DNA of 64,000 nt from Tilletia caries (lineage: Eukaryota; Basidiomycota; Exobasidiomycetes; Tilletiales; Tilletiaceae), in contig JALUTQ010000033.1 in NCBI GenBank assembly GCA_032718865.1, positions 682,001 through 746,000 on the forward strand, in the 5' to 3' direction. Made by a program: the position numbers and the translations under genes. Below the pieces are notes generated by a model, which worked only from the letters and a program-made list of their open reading frames with translations, had not been told where the DNA came from and searched no databases. Shown piece after piece: positions 42,175 to 52,685 of the stretch. Position 1 is the stretch's first letter. The number at the start of each line of letters is the position of its first letter.

Positions 42175-42415
42175 AGTTGAATATCGAGGCTCCGTAGCTG
42201 ACAGGTAACTTGGTTAGCTGGTCAATCTCAGACGTACCTCAGTTCAAGTATGACTTGGAACAAGGTGATGTGTCTGTGTGATTAAGTGAGTAAGAGGTAG
42301 CTAGGAAGGAGTGTGTGTACATCTGCTGGCTTGATGCCTTTGCTGGTTCGGAGCCTCGGCCTTTCCTCCCCGTCGTCTCTGACTCCCGCTTAATCCCGAG
42401 CACGCTCATTCGACT
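42175..42415 (-). repeat. 5' LTR of copia element
   Basis: 241 bp, reads identical to 31376..31616. Ends AGTCGAAT...ATTCAACT (minus strand) form a 7-of-8 inverted repeat. Confidence 0.92.
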
Positions 42416-42420
42416 GTTTG

Positions 42421-43400
42421 TTTGTTACGTTTTTGCTTCCTCGACGGATGAACATTTCTTGGACTGAACGTCTACCTACAAGCTACAATCCTTTTCCTGG
42501 TCCTGATCCACTGCACTGCTTCCTTCGGAGGATCACCTTGGACCAAGCAAGCCTTCACGTTCACCTCCCCTCCCACCTCTGAGCCTCGTTTCTTCTCCCC
42601 GTTTCTCTCTGCCTTCTGGACAAAGGACAGGTTTCGGGCTTCACAGCTTCCACAGCAGCCAAACCAAGGCGCCGGTTCGCCTCCGCAACACCACTTCATT
42701 TCACTTCGTTCCTGGACGAACGACCGACAGCCGACACCTCACCTTATTTTGAGCAACCTCACACAAAACGCCAAGCGCCAAGTTCATTCGGGAGGCGTTC
42801 CTCCTTCCTTTGTTCGTCTGCCCCACAATTTCCCAGGCACAGCCAAGAGACGAATCCTGCCTGCGGCCTCCCGCCTCCCGTCTCAGCTGCGCGCTGCGTG
42901 TCAGAGCTCGTGCCTCGGGATCAAAAGGCTGCGAGCCGAAGGATTGACGCTCCGCCCTTCCAATTTCGATCCGCCGTTCGCCTCACCACGACACACACAT
43001 ATACACCCCTCCTCTCTCCTCCTCCTCCTCTTCCTCCCCTCTTTCCTCCCCCCTCTCTTCTTATACAGACAACGTACCGGCACCCCAGAGACATCGGCTG
43101 GACTCGATCTCACTGCGGTTCAACATATAGCGCTACCCATTCCCGACGTTCTCGAAGACCTTTTCCCGCGGATCAGTTCGACCCTACCTGTAAGTCGGGA
43201 GGAGTGGTACAGCCCCGCACTGTGGTTCCTGCTCAGAGGCTCACTTTAAAGGCCCCCTTCTTTTTCTCGTCAGGCTACTACATAGCGTACATCTACCCAC
43301 CTCTGCCAATTGTCCCCCTCCGGTCATCTGCCCTCGTCTCAGCGTAACCCCTTCCCATCGCATCGATCCTTATTTTCTTCCAACCCCTTCGAATTCCGCC
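42421..43400. promoter_or_regulatory. Upstream region and 5'UTR of glycosidase 2
   Basis: It begins just after the retroelement target site. From about 43170 it is homologous to the sequence before glycosidase 1, including the 5'UTR intron at 43190..43273. Before that I see only low-complexity CT-rich DNA (43015-43070). Confidence 0.55.
43190..43273 (+). other. 5'UTR intron of glycosidase 2
   Basis: GTAAGTCGGG...CGTCAG, 84 nt, the counterpart of 28806..28888. Confidence 0.65.
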
Positions 43401-44840
43401 ATGGCTCGTCACAAACGAACAAGCTCGCGGGGCCGCATCGCCGTTAGCGCCTGGGCCGCTGCGGCCGCGGTCATCGTCTGCTTCGGATCGGCTTCACAAG
43501 CCGCTCCTCTCATAGGCGGCCAGCACATCACCACGCACGCTCAGGTGAACACCGACGGCAAGGACGCCACTGCCTCGGTTCATGTCCTCGCCAGTCCAGA
43601 TCTCGGACACAACCAGACATTCATCGATGTGGCGATTGCGTCCATCCATGCCTCTCAACGCGCTTCGTGGGAACAGGGCGTCACCGTCCAGGCCTTGCTG
43701 GAGTGGCAGTATCCCGATTGGACAACGTACGACGCTCCCGGTCCCTCGAGCTTCCAGGCTGGTTCTGGCGGTGCAAGTTCGAACCGGCACGGACGGACCG
43801 ACTTCCCAGAGGACGTCGTCCTCCAAGCGATGCGCTCCATCGTCGCGCAAGATTCCAATGGCCGACTGGGCGTCAAGGTGACGGGCGATGAAAAACCCAC
43901 ATCGGGAAGCGCCCTTGACGCAGCGGCCAATCTCGAGAGTGTCCTGCTCGCCGCATACGCTTCGGGCGAGATCTCAGGCCCGGCCAACACCCTCGACACG
44001 AACGCTGTCTTTGGCAAGGCAGCCAATCTGCAGTACCTCTCCATGACCCAGAGGGTCAAGCGGGGCGCTGGGGGGATCATCTCGCAGCGTATGGACAGAC
44101 TTCAGTACTGGGCGGATACGTTCTACATGAGTCAGCCGGCGCTCGCGGCCTTCGGTCTGTACACGCGCAACGCGGACGTCCTTGATGAGTCGTACACCCA
44201 GGTCAAGCTCTACCTCAACAGGCTCCTTTACCCGGCCGGCAGTGGGTCCAAGACGGGTTTGCTCGGCCACATCCGGAACGACGACGGATCGTGGGTCGAC
44301 CCGGCTGTGTGGGTGACGGGCCAGGGGTGGGGTGCACTCGGCATGCTCCGCGTCGCCGCTGCTCTCGGGCAATCGTCATCGGCAGAGACCCTATCCGACT
44401 CAACGAAGAGCAAGATCGTCGACCTGCTCCGCTGGACGTCGAACTTGCTCACCGCTTCGCACGCAGAGTTCGACAGTGATGCATCCCTTTGGCACAACTA
44501 CGTAGACGTCGCCTCGACTTTCTACGACGTCAGCGGCTCGCTCGCCCTCGCAGCTGCCACCTATCGTCTCGCTACCTTGGCCCCCTCCCTCGTACCGGCC
44601 GCCTCGATTGCCAATGCAGAGGCAGTCTACAACCGGGTCATCCCGAACCTGGGACCCTATGGCCAGTTCGGAGACGGACTGAAGTGCGTCGATGCTCTCG
44701 CGTTCTCCAAGCCGGGTTACACGAGCGTCGAGGCGCTCAGCTTTGGGATCCTGCTGGAGGCTGCGAGGAGGGATTATGCGAAGGCCGGATCGGGGGAGAC
44801 CACCGCGCTCATTCAGACCATCGGTGGGCTTGAGCTGTGA
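43401..44840 (+). CDS. Secreted six-hairpin glycosidase (GH88/GH105-like), copy 2
   Basis: Single exon, 479 residues. Signal peptide with a hydrophobic core AWAAAAAVIVCFG and likely cleavage after ASQA. The mature part follows copy 1 almost colinearly: RASWEQGVTVQALLEWQYPD, SSFQAGSGGASSNRHGRTDF, QYLSMTQRVKRGAGGIISQRM, QYWADTFYMSQPALAAFG, DPAVWVTGQGWGALGML and SVEALSFGILLEAARRDY. It lacks the three 22-residue repeats and is thus 66 residues shorter. Both copies keep the same start context (ATTCCGCCATGGCTCGTC). The pair is a segmental duplication in direct orientation; retroelement insertion between them need not be linked to the duplication. Substrate unknown. Confidence 0.72.
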   Translation: MARHKRTSSRGRIAVSAWAAAAAVIVCFGSASQAAPLIGGQHITTHAQVNTDGKDATASVHVLASPDLGHNQTFIDVAIASIHASQRASWEQGVTVQALLEWQYPDWTTYDAPGPSSFQAGSGGASSNRHGRTDFPEDVVLQAMRSIVAQDSNGRLGVKVTGDEKPTSGSALDAAANLESVLLAAYASGEISGPANTLDTNAVFGKAANLQYLSMTQRVKRGAGGIISQRMDRLQYWADTFYMSQPALAAFGLYTRNADVLDESYTQVKLYLNRLLYPAGSGSKTGLLGHIRNDDGSWVDPAVWVTGQGWGALGMLRVAAALGQSSSAETLSDSTKSKIVDLLRWTSNLLTASHAEFDSDASLWHNYVDVASTFYDVSGSLALAAATYRLATLAPSLVPAASIANAEAVYNRVIPNLGPYGQFGDGLKCVDALAFSKPGYTSVEALSFGILLEAARRDYAKAGSGETTALIQTIGGLEL

Positions 44841-46440
44841 GAAGACAGCTTCACTAAGGGACTCGGGCACATACGAGGGTTCTTTGCAGGGTTGTTTTGG
44901 GGCCCAGGCGGTTCCAGTCACGCAGGCTGTGTTTTTGTATCTCGGAACACCTGGCGTGGGTCGGAGGCGGGATTCTCCACGAATCAGGAGCAGGAGCAGA
45001 GCATGAACGGGCAAGAGCAGCAGTGCTGCTTCTCTATGTACGACAATGATCCATCTCAGGCCGGTGGGTCACGTACACGTTCTTTTTCCTTACAACCTTG
45101 TCAACCTCGTTTTCACTGCCCTACCATTTGCAATATATACTTCTATCGATACCACCCTCGCTGCGCCGGCCTTCCTGCCCTTCTGACATCTGAGAGTGTT
45201 CAGCGCGTCGACGTGTTCGGGGTGGAATCCGACCACTCGCCCAATTGCTCTTCTCACGTTTTTCTCACGGTTCACCGTGCCCTGTGTCCTGTTCATCTCC
45301 CCAATTCCTCTGTTGACACAACAAGGACTGAATCCTCACACAGGACCTCGGAGATGTCTTCAGACGATTTTTGCCTTCCCTCCAAGCTCACTTTCAGTCC
45401 AGAGGAGGCTTGTGGTGTTGTCATGCTGTGTCTGACGGTCATACTTGCCTGGAGGCAACTGTGACCGGGCCGAGGACAGAAGTTCTTGCCTCCGTTCTGC
45501 TCATGAACCAAAACGTCCAATGCCGCCCAAGCGACTTCCCTTCGTACTGCTAGTGACGTGCTCAGGAAAATTGAGGAAGCTCCCGACCGGCCTCTGCTGC
45601 GGAGGGTCTTCAAGTAAAGCTGGCGCTGGTGAGCTGGACAGTGGTGGACTTGAGCGAGATCGGTGATCGTTTCCTCAAACTTTTCAAACTTTCACCGGAT
45701 TCTCCCGCTAGTCCATGCCTGTCTCCTTAACTACCACCCAGACGACACCTGCAACTCGCAGAATACAGGCTCATGGCGACGCACCATCCCCCCCCTGAAA
45801 GCTGATCGCTGATTGTCCTTCTCTCCCGTCTGCTGCTCTGATGCAGACATGTAGTCGAGTCCCAAGCTTGTGCATGAATAGACCCCGCCCCCGTCGGTTC
45901 AAGATGATCAACCCGAACGAACAAACATGGCAACAAGAAGATCCAAGGAGGCGCTGGGGGCTGCGCGTAACGCGTGACGACGGAACGGAGGCGAAGTGCT
46001 CTCTGGAGGTGACAGAACAGCGAGCGGGATGCCAGCTCGGCTCATCTCGCGACTTCCGAATGTTTTCATCTCCGATGTTGCGCTCCAGCAGGCCGAACAA
46101 AGGGAAGGAAGAATCGGAACAGGAGGCGCAAGAGGGAGCGAAACAGCCCTGTGTCAGGCGGGAAAACGATCACTGACGACTGTTCCTGGCCTGTCAGATG
46201 ACGGCGCCTACTCTGACCGTTTCATCTTCCGTGCAGATCCCTCATTCCGCCTGTCACAATAAAAGGCAGGGACCCTGCGCTTCTTTCCTTCTTGACATCC
46301 TTTCCCCCCATCACCCTTCCTTCACCCTCCCCTTCTCTTTCTCCCCCTCTCCCCCTCCCTCTCCCTCCCTCTCCTTCCCCTTCAGTTGAAGCGGTACAGC
46401 TTCCTTCCTTCCCAACGTCAGCGGACAAGCCTCTTGCAAG
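44841..46440. other. Long intergenic region before the CAP gene
   Basis: 1.6 kb. Several chance ORFs of 60-190 codons occur but none has recognisable motifs, a coherent start or intron signals. The last 150 bp are a CT-rich tract ending just before the CAP start, a common fungal core-promoter feature; AATAAAAG at about 46258 could act as a weak TATA. Confidence 0.5.
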
Positions 46441-47686
46441 ATGATGAGGGCTTTTAATGTCTTCCCTTCTCTCGGTCTCATCCCCTCCTTCCTTTGCTTC
46501 GTTCTCTTTCTATCTATTGAGGTCCTGGCGACCTCACCAGCCTCGAAGGACTCGGGTCACCAGCAGCAGGACCTCTTCGCACGCGGCGGAACATCTCAGC
46601 AGGCTCTGAGCGCTCAGTGAGTATATGGCAGTTCAGCTCCAACACCAGTCGTTATGGTGTTCGTTCTTACGAAATCTGTGCACGGACATCACACTCTCGA
46701 CCATCACAGCAATTCCGCTCGCGCAAAGCACGGTGCTTCCCCCTTGACGTGGGATTCTAAGCTGGCAAGGTGAGAGCAATAGTCGGGCATCGCTGGACCG
46801 ATGTGTTTCATGCTCAGCCTGTCACTTTCTTCTGGTACACAGCTACGCCGCCTCCAAGGCTTCTTCATGCAATTTCCAGCACAGTGGCGGCTCCTGTAAG
46901 TGTCACAGAGAGCACCAATCCTCGATCTAGCCCAGACACGGACCACTGACCACACAGCCTGTGCTCCCAGACGGCGAGAATCTCGCAGCGGGAACGTCGA
47001 TGTCTTATCAGTCTGCTGTTGACATGTGGATGGCCGAATCCAAGTCCTACCACTCTGGCGACGGCTTCTCGTCAAGCGCGGGACACTTCACGCAGGTTGT
47101 CTGGAAGGGTTCCAAGCGGCTCGGCTGCGCGCTTATCACCACGTGCTCTGACTCGCAACTCGGCTTTGGTCGTCGTCGAAGCCTTGACGACGGAGGCAAG
47201 ACGATCGATGGGTCTTTCCCAAAGGGCGCTACTGGAATTATCCTCCGCGATGAGCAGGACGACTCGTCTGACGAAGAAATCGATCAACGAGAGGCCGCAG
47301 AAAGTGGCAAGTTCATTCTTCGCAAGAGAAACGCCAAGCACGGTCACGCCCACTACCACCGCAAGCACAAGCACCACAAGAGCCACCACCCTCACAAGAA
47401 CATCGGCACTCACCACCATGCCGTGAAGCAGCATCACCAAGTCAAGAGCTCGCACCGATCCGGTAGCACCTGGCACGGCTTCGGTGGGTACTATTTCCCA
47501 CCTTGGGGAAGCAATGACGGAGGCCATGGAGGATCCGAACCTACTCCTGATGTAGGAGGCAATGGCGGTGGAAGTGGTGGCGGTAGTGGCAGTGGCGGTG
47601 GCGGAGGAGGATCTGGATATGTCATGTGCGAGTACGACCCGCCGGGCAATGTCGAGGGCGAGTTTGCTTCCAATGTGGAACTTTGA
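46441..47686 (+). CDS. Secreted CAP/PR-1 (SCP/TAPS) protein with His- and Gly-rich insert inside the CAP domain
   Basis: Exons 46441..46616, 46710..46769, 46843..46895 and 46971..47686; 334 residues. The second and third introns are 73-75 nt and every junction falls in frame. Signal peptide in residues 1-30 (IPSFLCFVLFLSIEVLA). CAP motifs: HNSARAKHGASPLTWDSKLA, the split GGS/YGENLAAGTS, and CAP1 GHFTQVVWKGSKRLGC (about 134-149). Then come about 155 residues that are not CAP-like: acidic, then HGHAHYHRKHKHHKSHHPH, then Gly/Ser repeats. The closing CAP2 motif YVMCEYDPPGNVEGEF follows (about 312-327). The metal/active-site His and Glu of CAP proteins (HN, GEN, GHF) are kept. Fungal CAP proteins bind sterols and lipids and are often secreted during host contact. 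Confidence 0.88.
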
Positions 47687-47954
47687 AACCCCTTGATCTC
47701 CCTCGTTTCGTCTCCCTCAGTCTTCTCCAGGTTCTGTTCGGTCTCAGCTTTCTTCATACCTCCGCCATCCGTCGTCCGCCGTCCCCCCCCCCCCCCCTTT
47801 TTCGTTCTCGTTCTCGTCTGTTTTTCTTCAGTCACAAAGAATTCAATGAACCCAGCGCAGCAGGTCTGCGCACTTTCCCGCCAAGCCACAGTTTGGTCTC
47901 AACTTATCAGATATCAGATGATTTGAAGGAGTCCTAACAGTCCCAGGTTTGATG

Positions 47955-49713
47955 TCATTGAAATGCGAGCACAATTTCTAGCACAACAGTTCCACCGAAC
48001 ACGGCCACCGCCGTCAGCCCAAACACGCCACGCAACCGCGTCCGGAGTGCTCTCAGCACCTTCGTCTCTTCTGGGCTGGCAAGGATGGAGTCGCTCCGTA
48101 TTTGAGGACCTTCCACACCGTTCAAGTTGGGCACAGTCGTCGGGCCAGCAGCTGACGAACCCGTCATCGAGAATCGCCCAATACTGCCGCTACTTTCGCC
48201 GCCACCACCTGATTCAAGATCAGCGTCGTCACCGCGTCCGCTGACCTGGAAGGTACGGCCGCGAACCGAAGGGCCTTCTTGTTCACTTTTGGTGAGGGCG
48301 ATCGAGGAGAGTGGCCAGAAGAACTGGAGGCCAGCGGTACCGTTGCCTGCGCCGCCATTTGACCTTTGAGGACTGCCGTTCTGTTGGTCCAACAAGCGTT
48401 TGCCCAGTCGACCCGTAGCACCGTGGCGTCCCATCTCGGCAGCGCTTGTCCCAACGTATCCGTTCCACGGCCCCACAGGTGCCGACGACGCTACACCACG
48501 TTGTTCGCCACTGCGGCGTCGCATTAGAAGCAATGCCAAGCGTTCGACAAAAGCTTCGCCGTCGAAGTCCCAGAGAGGTAGCATGTTGAGTACGGCGAGA
48601 GCGATGCTGATGGTATAGACATAGTCGAGTATTAATGCGAATGGTTCGAAAATGGAAGATTGAGCGACTGCATCCGATGCTGGGGCCCATCCGCTCATGA
48701 AGACCTTTGCGACAAGGAACACAAGGACCGATACGGCGTTGTGCCAAACCCCTGCTGTCACAATGCGCAACTGCTCGGCCAAGGGCAAGATTCGGCCACC
48801 GACCTCATCGCCCCCTCTCGATTCGCTGCGCTCTTCATCGTCCTTGCCGACTCCCGTTCCGTTCCCGCCGACATCGAGGTCGGAAGCGAAGATGGCCAGT
48901 GCAGACGACGGGAACGCAACAAATGCGCTGGGCATGCAAGGTAACATGATTGCGAGGCCGGAGCTGAGGGGTGGTATGTGCGAAAGGGCGGCGGCGAGGG
49001 CATGCCCACTTTCGTGGATGACTTGGCAGATCAGGAGTGCGATGAGCATCGGGACGATGTGCCACAGTGGAATGGTGATCCCTGGTATCTAGAGAATTGA
49101 GAGTCGGTACATTAGTCCTCTTCAGTCAGGATCTCTGGGCATTGTACACGTCGGGAGATGTACAGAACGATTCATACTCAACTAATGGGGTGAGAAGGGG
49201 GCCGGACGAGTCTTCTGCCTTGCCGGGAAAGACAGGTCCGCCTGAACGTGAGCTTGAATCGAGAGGTAGTGGCACATCCAGCATAGGACCTCCATCTCGT
49301 CTCTGCAACGCATTGGCCACAATCCCATCCTTCGGGATGCCATCTATGATAGCCCCACTCAAGGATCCACCATCATTGCCAGTCAAGAAGGCCCGTTCCA
49401 ACTCTCCCTCCAGTTCAAGCACACGCAAGATCAGCTGGAACCCAGCCAAAATGACGAGACTGATCGAGACCAAGGTGGCCAGGACGCCAAATACAATCCC
49501 GGCATCGTAGAACTTGCCCACCGCTCTCGCCCGTCTCTTCGTATTCTTCCTCTGCGAGCGGTCCGAGTCGTGAGGGATTGTGGAAGATGATGATGATGCT
49601 CCCGTTGAGGACGTCCGTGCACTGAGGATGCCGAGGTAGACCCAGAATTTGTGCGGGTACGAGTTGAAGCGATCGGTGGACAGGGTCACTGCATGCCTGC
49701 TCAGCTCTAGCAT
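47955..49713 (-). CDS. Site-2 protease (membrane metalloprotease, M50)
   Basis: Exons 49713..49183 and 49088..47955 (94-nt intron with donor GTTGAG); 554 residues. The N-terminal membrane segment is FGVLATLVSISLVILAGFQLIL. The zinc motif HESGH is at about 202-206 within CQVIHESGHALAAALSH, GVWHNAVSVLVF follows, and the third zinc ligand is in NMLPLWDFDGE (Asp about 351-353). A large Ser/Gly-rich cytosolic region precedes a final membrane helix. S2P cuts membrane-tethered SREBP-type transcription factors; in basidiomycete yeasts this controls sterol and hypoxia responses. It is convergent with the CAP gene (268 bp) and lies 158 bp downstream of the next minus-strand gene. Confidence 0.88.
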
Positions 49714-49871
49714 GACCGCTCCGCAACGCTCAGCGGCACTCGAGGCGTATTCTTAGACACGTCGATGGTAGTCGTCGAATTGACAAAGCAGCGAATGTTC
49801 GCAGTGTAAACAGTGTGCGAATGGTATAGGTACGGTAAATGCGCTTTGCGAACGGGTGAATATGGATGCGA

Positions 49872-52303
49872 TCAAGAAGAGCTGCCTTCCGAGTCCTCTT
49901 CATCCTCCTCTTCATCGTCATCACTGCTCTCCGACCAGCCCTCGGTCTGGAGCGAGAGATCGAGCGGTCGCGCCCAGTCCATATCGTTAATGCTACCCGG
50001 ACGCCGCCCGTCTCCACCGCGCGCTCCAGTGGCCGCAGGCTTACCTCGCTTCCGCCACCTCTCCGTCTCCTCTGCCCTCGTCCTCTTGCCGCCGCCGCTG
50101 CTGCTGCTGTGGCTACCCGAAGCAGCAGCGAACTTGCTGATTGAATACTTCGGCTTTCTCTTCTCCTCCCTCTCCGCCCTGGCCTTGTCCTTCTGCTCTC
50201 GCCCACGTTCTCGGTCAACGTCCGCTTCCCACCGTCCATCGTCGCGCATGGCTTGTTCGACAATCATGCGCTCCGGAGTCGAGCGGATGTAGATCTCGTT
50301 TGGATCCTCGTCCTCGTCGAAGAGGAGCTTGTCCATGTCGAACTCTGTGTCTTCTTCCTGGTCCAAGTTGTCGAGGTCGACGGGATCGGTGAGGAAGTAA
50401 GACTCCAGGCGGTGCTTGAATCTAGAGACCGCTTCGGAATCTGTAGGTGGCGGAGGAGCAGAATATGTAATGACGGCATCACTCGTACTCGTTCTAGAAG
50501 AGCCATTTTCCGTCTGTCGCGCCTGGTTTCCAGTCCGAGACTGTACGTCGGATGCAATGGGAGAGAGCGCGTCTTTCCCAATATCATGGGACTCCTTCCT
50601 CTTCGTCGCAGCATTCCGAAAGAGCAAGATGTCCGGCATCCAGCGAACGATATCCAACCGACTCATATCGAGCGTCGCCGCAGCCGCCGCCACTGGTGCG
50701 CCCTTCGCCTTTGGCGTCTTGACAGGTTGCTTTCGTCTTCGGCCGCTGGCTAGGATCGAGGCGGAGAGGACCCAGGGAATATGCTTTGCACTGTCGTTCA
50801 GGACTTTCCGAATCTCCGAGTAGCGCAGTTGGATAGTCGACCTTGAGTCTGTGATGCGTACATCATCATCAATTGCGTTGGTGTTGGCGTTGGCGTCGGC
50901 GTCCCCCTCGCCTTCGTCGTTCCCCTCTCCCTCCGCACCATCCGATATGTCATGGTCCGAACCGTCTCGTGGTGGTGGTGAAGATGCGGACGGTAAGGCA
51001 TTTCGTTTGATGAGCAAGTCGACCCCGTCTTTACCACGTAGCGAATACTCATGTAAGGCAATGAGCGCAAGCTGAGGCCCCGCAGTTCGACCGCTGGCCT
51101 CCATTGCCCAGAGCACGATCGCATACGCGGTGATGTGCACATGCATAGCCGACTCCCGCGCCGTTGGCTCGCCCACCCCGTCGCCGCCACCGCTCAGCGT
51201 CCGATTGGGACCCGGTACGTAGCCAACCTCTTCGAGGGCTCGGGCGAGTTGAAGGGCAAGCGTGCGTGCGCGGGGGATGCGGACGTGATCCAGGAATTCT
51301 CGCACTTCCTCTGAGATCGGGAGTACGATGTTGTTCTCCTCGCCATCGACGTCGGTGTCGCCGTAGTCCTGATCGCGTGCACGCTCCTTGCCTTTCCGTG
51401 TTGTAGGTGCGTCCGAGTCATCGGCCTGACCTCCCACCTCGCTGAGCGCCTCAAAGAAGTCAATCATGCTACTGAGGTAGAACCTCGGGCCGTCCTCACC
51501 GACGTTCGCATACGTCGGCCCCCCGAATTGGCGAACGAGGCGGAGACGCTTGACGACTTTGCGGAAAGAGAGCTCGTTCCTCTTCGTCTCGTCATCACTG
51601 ACCGTCTCTTCTCCGGCGGAGTGAATGACCTGTTGTAAGGAGACGGTCGTGTCCCGTTCGGAGGTGGCAATGGTGGCATATATGCACGCCAGCGCGAGAC
51701 CTTTCGCCTTCCAGCCCCAGTTGAAGAGCCTCGCAGGTTTCCTTCGCGTCGGCCGGACATCTGCTCCTTCTTCGTCGTCATCATTCATGCCTGCGTCCAG
51801 AGCTGCGACTTGGGCCTCGTGCGATTTCCAGAATTCCTGAATCTGTTTGGAGCGAGCGAGGGCGCCTCGGCGGACGACGTCGAAAAGACCAAAGGCCCGG
51901 TCGGCATACCGTTGACGGTCCAGGTGGGCCAGAGTTCCCTTGATGAACCTTTGCATGTCCCTCTGCAATCATAAAAACACTTGTCAGCCTGGCGTCAGAC
52001 CAGGAAGATTTGAAACGAGGGGGGACAACGTACCAACTGATTCTGTTCCCTCAACAACTTGTCATTCTCCCCATCCTGACCCTGAGCCAACCAGCCCGCG
52101 CCGGCACGGGTGCCCCTCGTGATCGGCTTGAGGACAGTGGCCATGCCGTCCTGCCAGAGGCTGAGTCCATGTCCGTCGGCGATGTCCTTGGAGCCATCGA
52201 GGAGGACGACATCGACGGTGTAGCCGCACTCGGTGCAGACATCGCCGGAGGCCTCGGGGATGAACTCGACGGCGAGACTGGAGCAGGCTGGACAGAGACG
52301 CAT
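49872..52303 (-). CDS. TFIIB/BRF-type zinc-ribbon, cyclin-fold transcription factor-like protein
   Basis: Exons 52303..52034 and 51962..49872 (71-nt intron, GTACGT...GCAG, phase 0); 786 residues. It opens with a zinc ribbon CPACSSLAVEF...VCTECGY (Cys-x2-Cys, 15 residues, Cys-x2-Cys). A first cyclin-like repeat follows (RYADRAFGLFDVVRR, KAKGLALACIYATIATSERDTTVSLQQV) and a possible second one (ARTLALQLARALEEVGYVP, HITAYAIVLWAMEASGR). The C-terminal half is acidic and basic low-complexity sequence. This layout is that of TFIIB, Brf1 or Rrn7. I cannot assign which; an obvious Brf homology-II TBP-binding block was not identified. Likely nuclear, RNA polymerase I or III initiation. Confidence 0.65.
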
Positions 52304-52685
52304 TCGTCGTTCTCTGGGGACCTTCTATGGGTTGATCTCTCTTTCAATTCTTGTCCAACATCGTCGAAGTCGTCCTCTTTCATACCTTCTTCTCATGGTG
52401 GGCACAAGCTCATCTGGGCACCTCATTCCAAGTGATTCAAATGGTTTGATTTACGCCTTGCAGAGGTTTGCAAAAGAGGAAGAAGGGAGAGAAGTGAAGG
52501 GAAAGGAGGGGGGGGGGGGAGGAAGGAGAAAGACCCAATCGATATACCTTGATGACTGCGAGGTGAGGAACGAAAGGGGGAAGAGGGCAAAGCGATACAA
52601 ACGGGGGGGAAGACAGGAGGGGGCAGGTACATTCAATGTATTTTGGGTGAGGGGATTTCGGGGAATATTGCATCGATGCGACTCC
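52304..52685. other. Intergenic region NOT2 / BRF-like
   Basis: About 380 bp between two minus-strand genes; holds the BRF-like promoter and the NOT2 3' end. A G-run (about 52507-52520) and purine-rich DNA are the only visible features. Confidence 0.5.

Larger units (their letters stand above)
31376..42415 (-). mobile_element. Ty1/copia LTR retrotransposon, interrupted by a 4.5-kb TIR element
   Basis: Two 241-bp LTRs (31376..31616 and 42175..42415) read as identical by eye, and the 5-bp target duplication GTTTG flanks the whole (31371-31375, 42416-42420). Coding order on the minus strand is Gag, protease, integrase, reverse transcriptase, RNase H, the Pseudoviridae/copia order. Primer-binding site and polypurine tract abut the LTRs exactly. 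LTR ends are AGT...ACT rather than TG...CA. Identical LTRs imply a young insertion. Without the insert the element is about 6.5 kb. Its pol also has two homopolymer frame breaks, so this copy is not autonomous as assembled. Confidence 0.93.

Noticed and set aside
44892..45464. 190-codon ORF downstream of glycosidase 2
   Set aside because: No motif, no supporting splice or start context, and composition like non-coding DNA.
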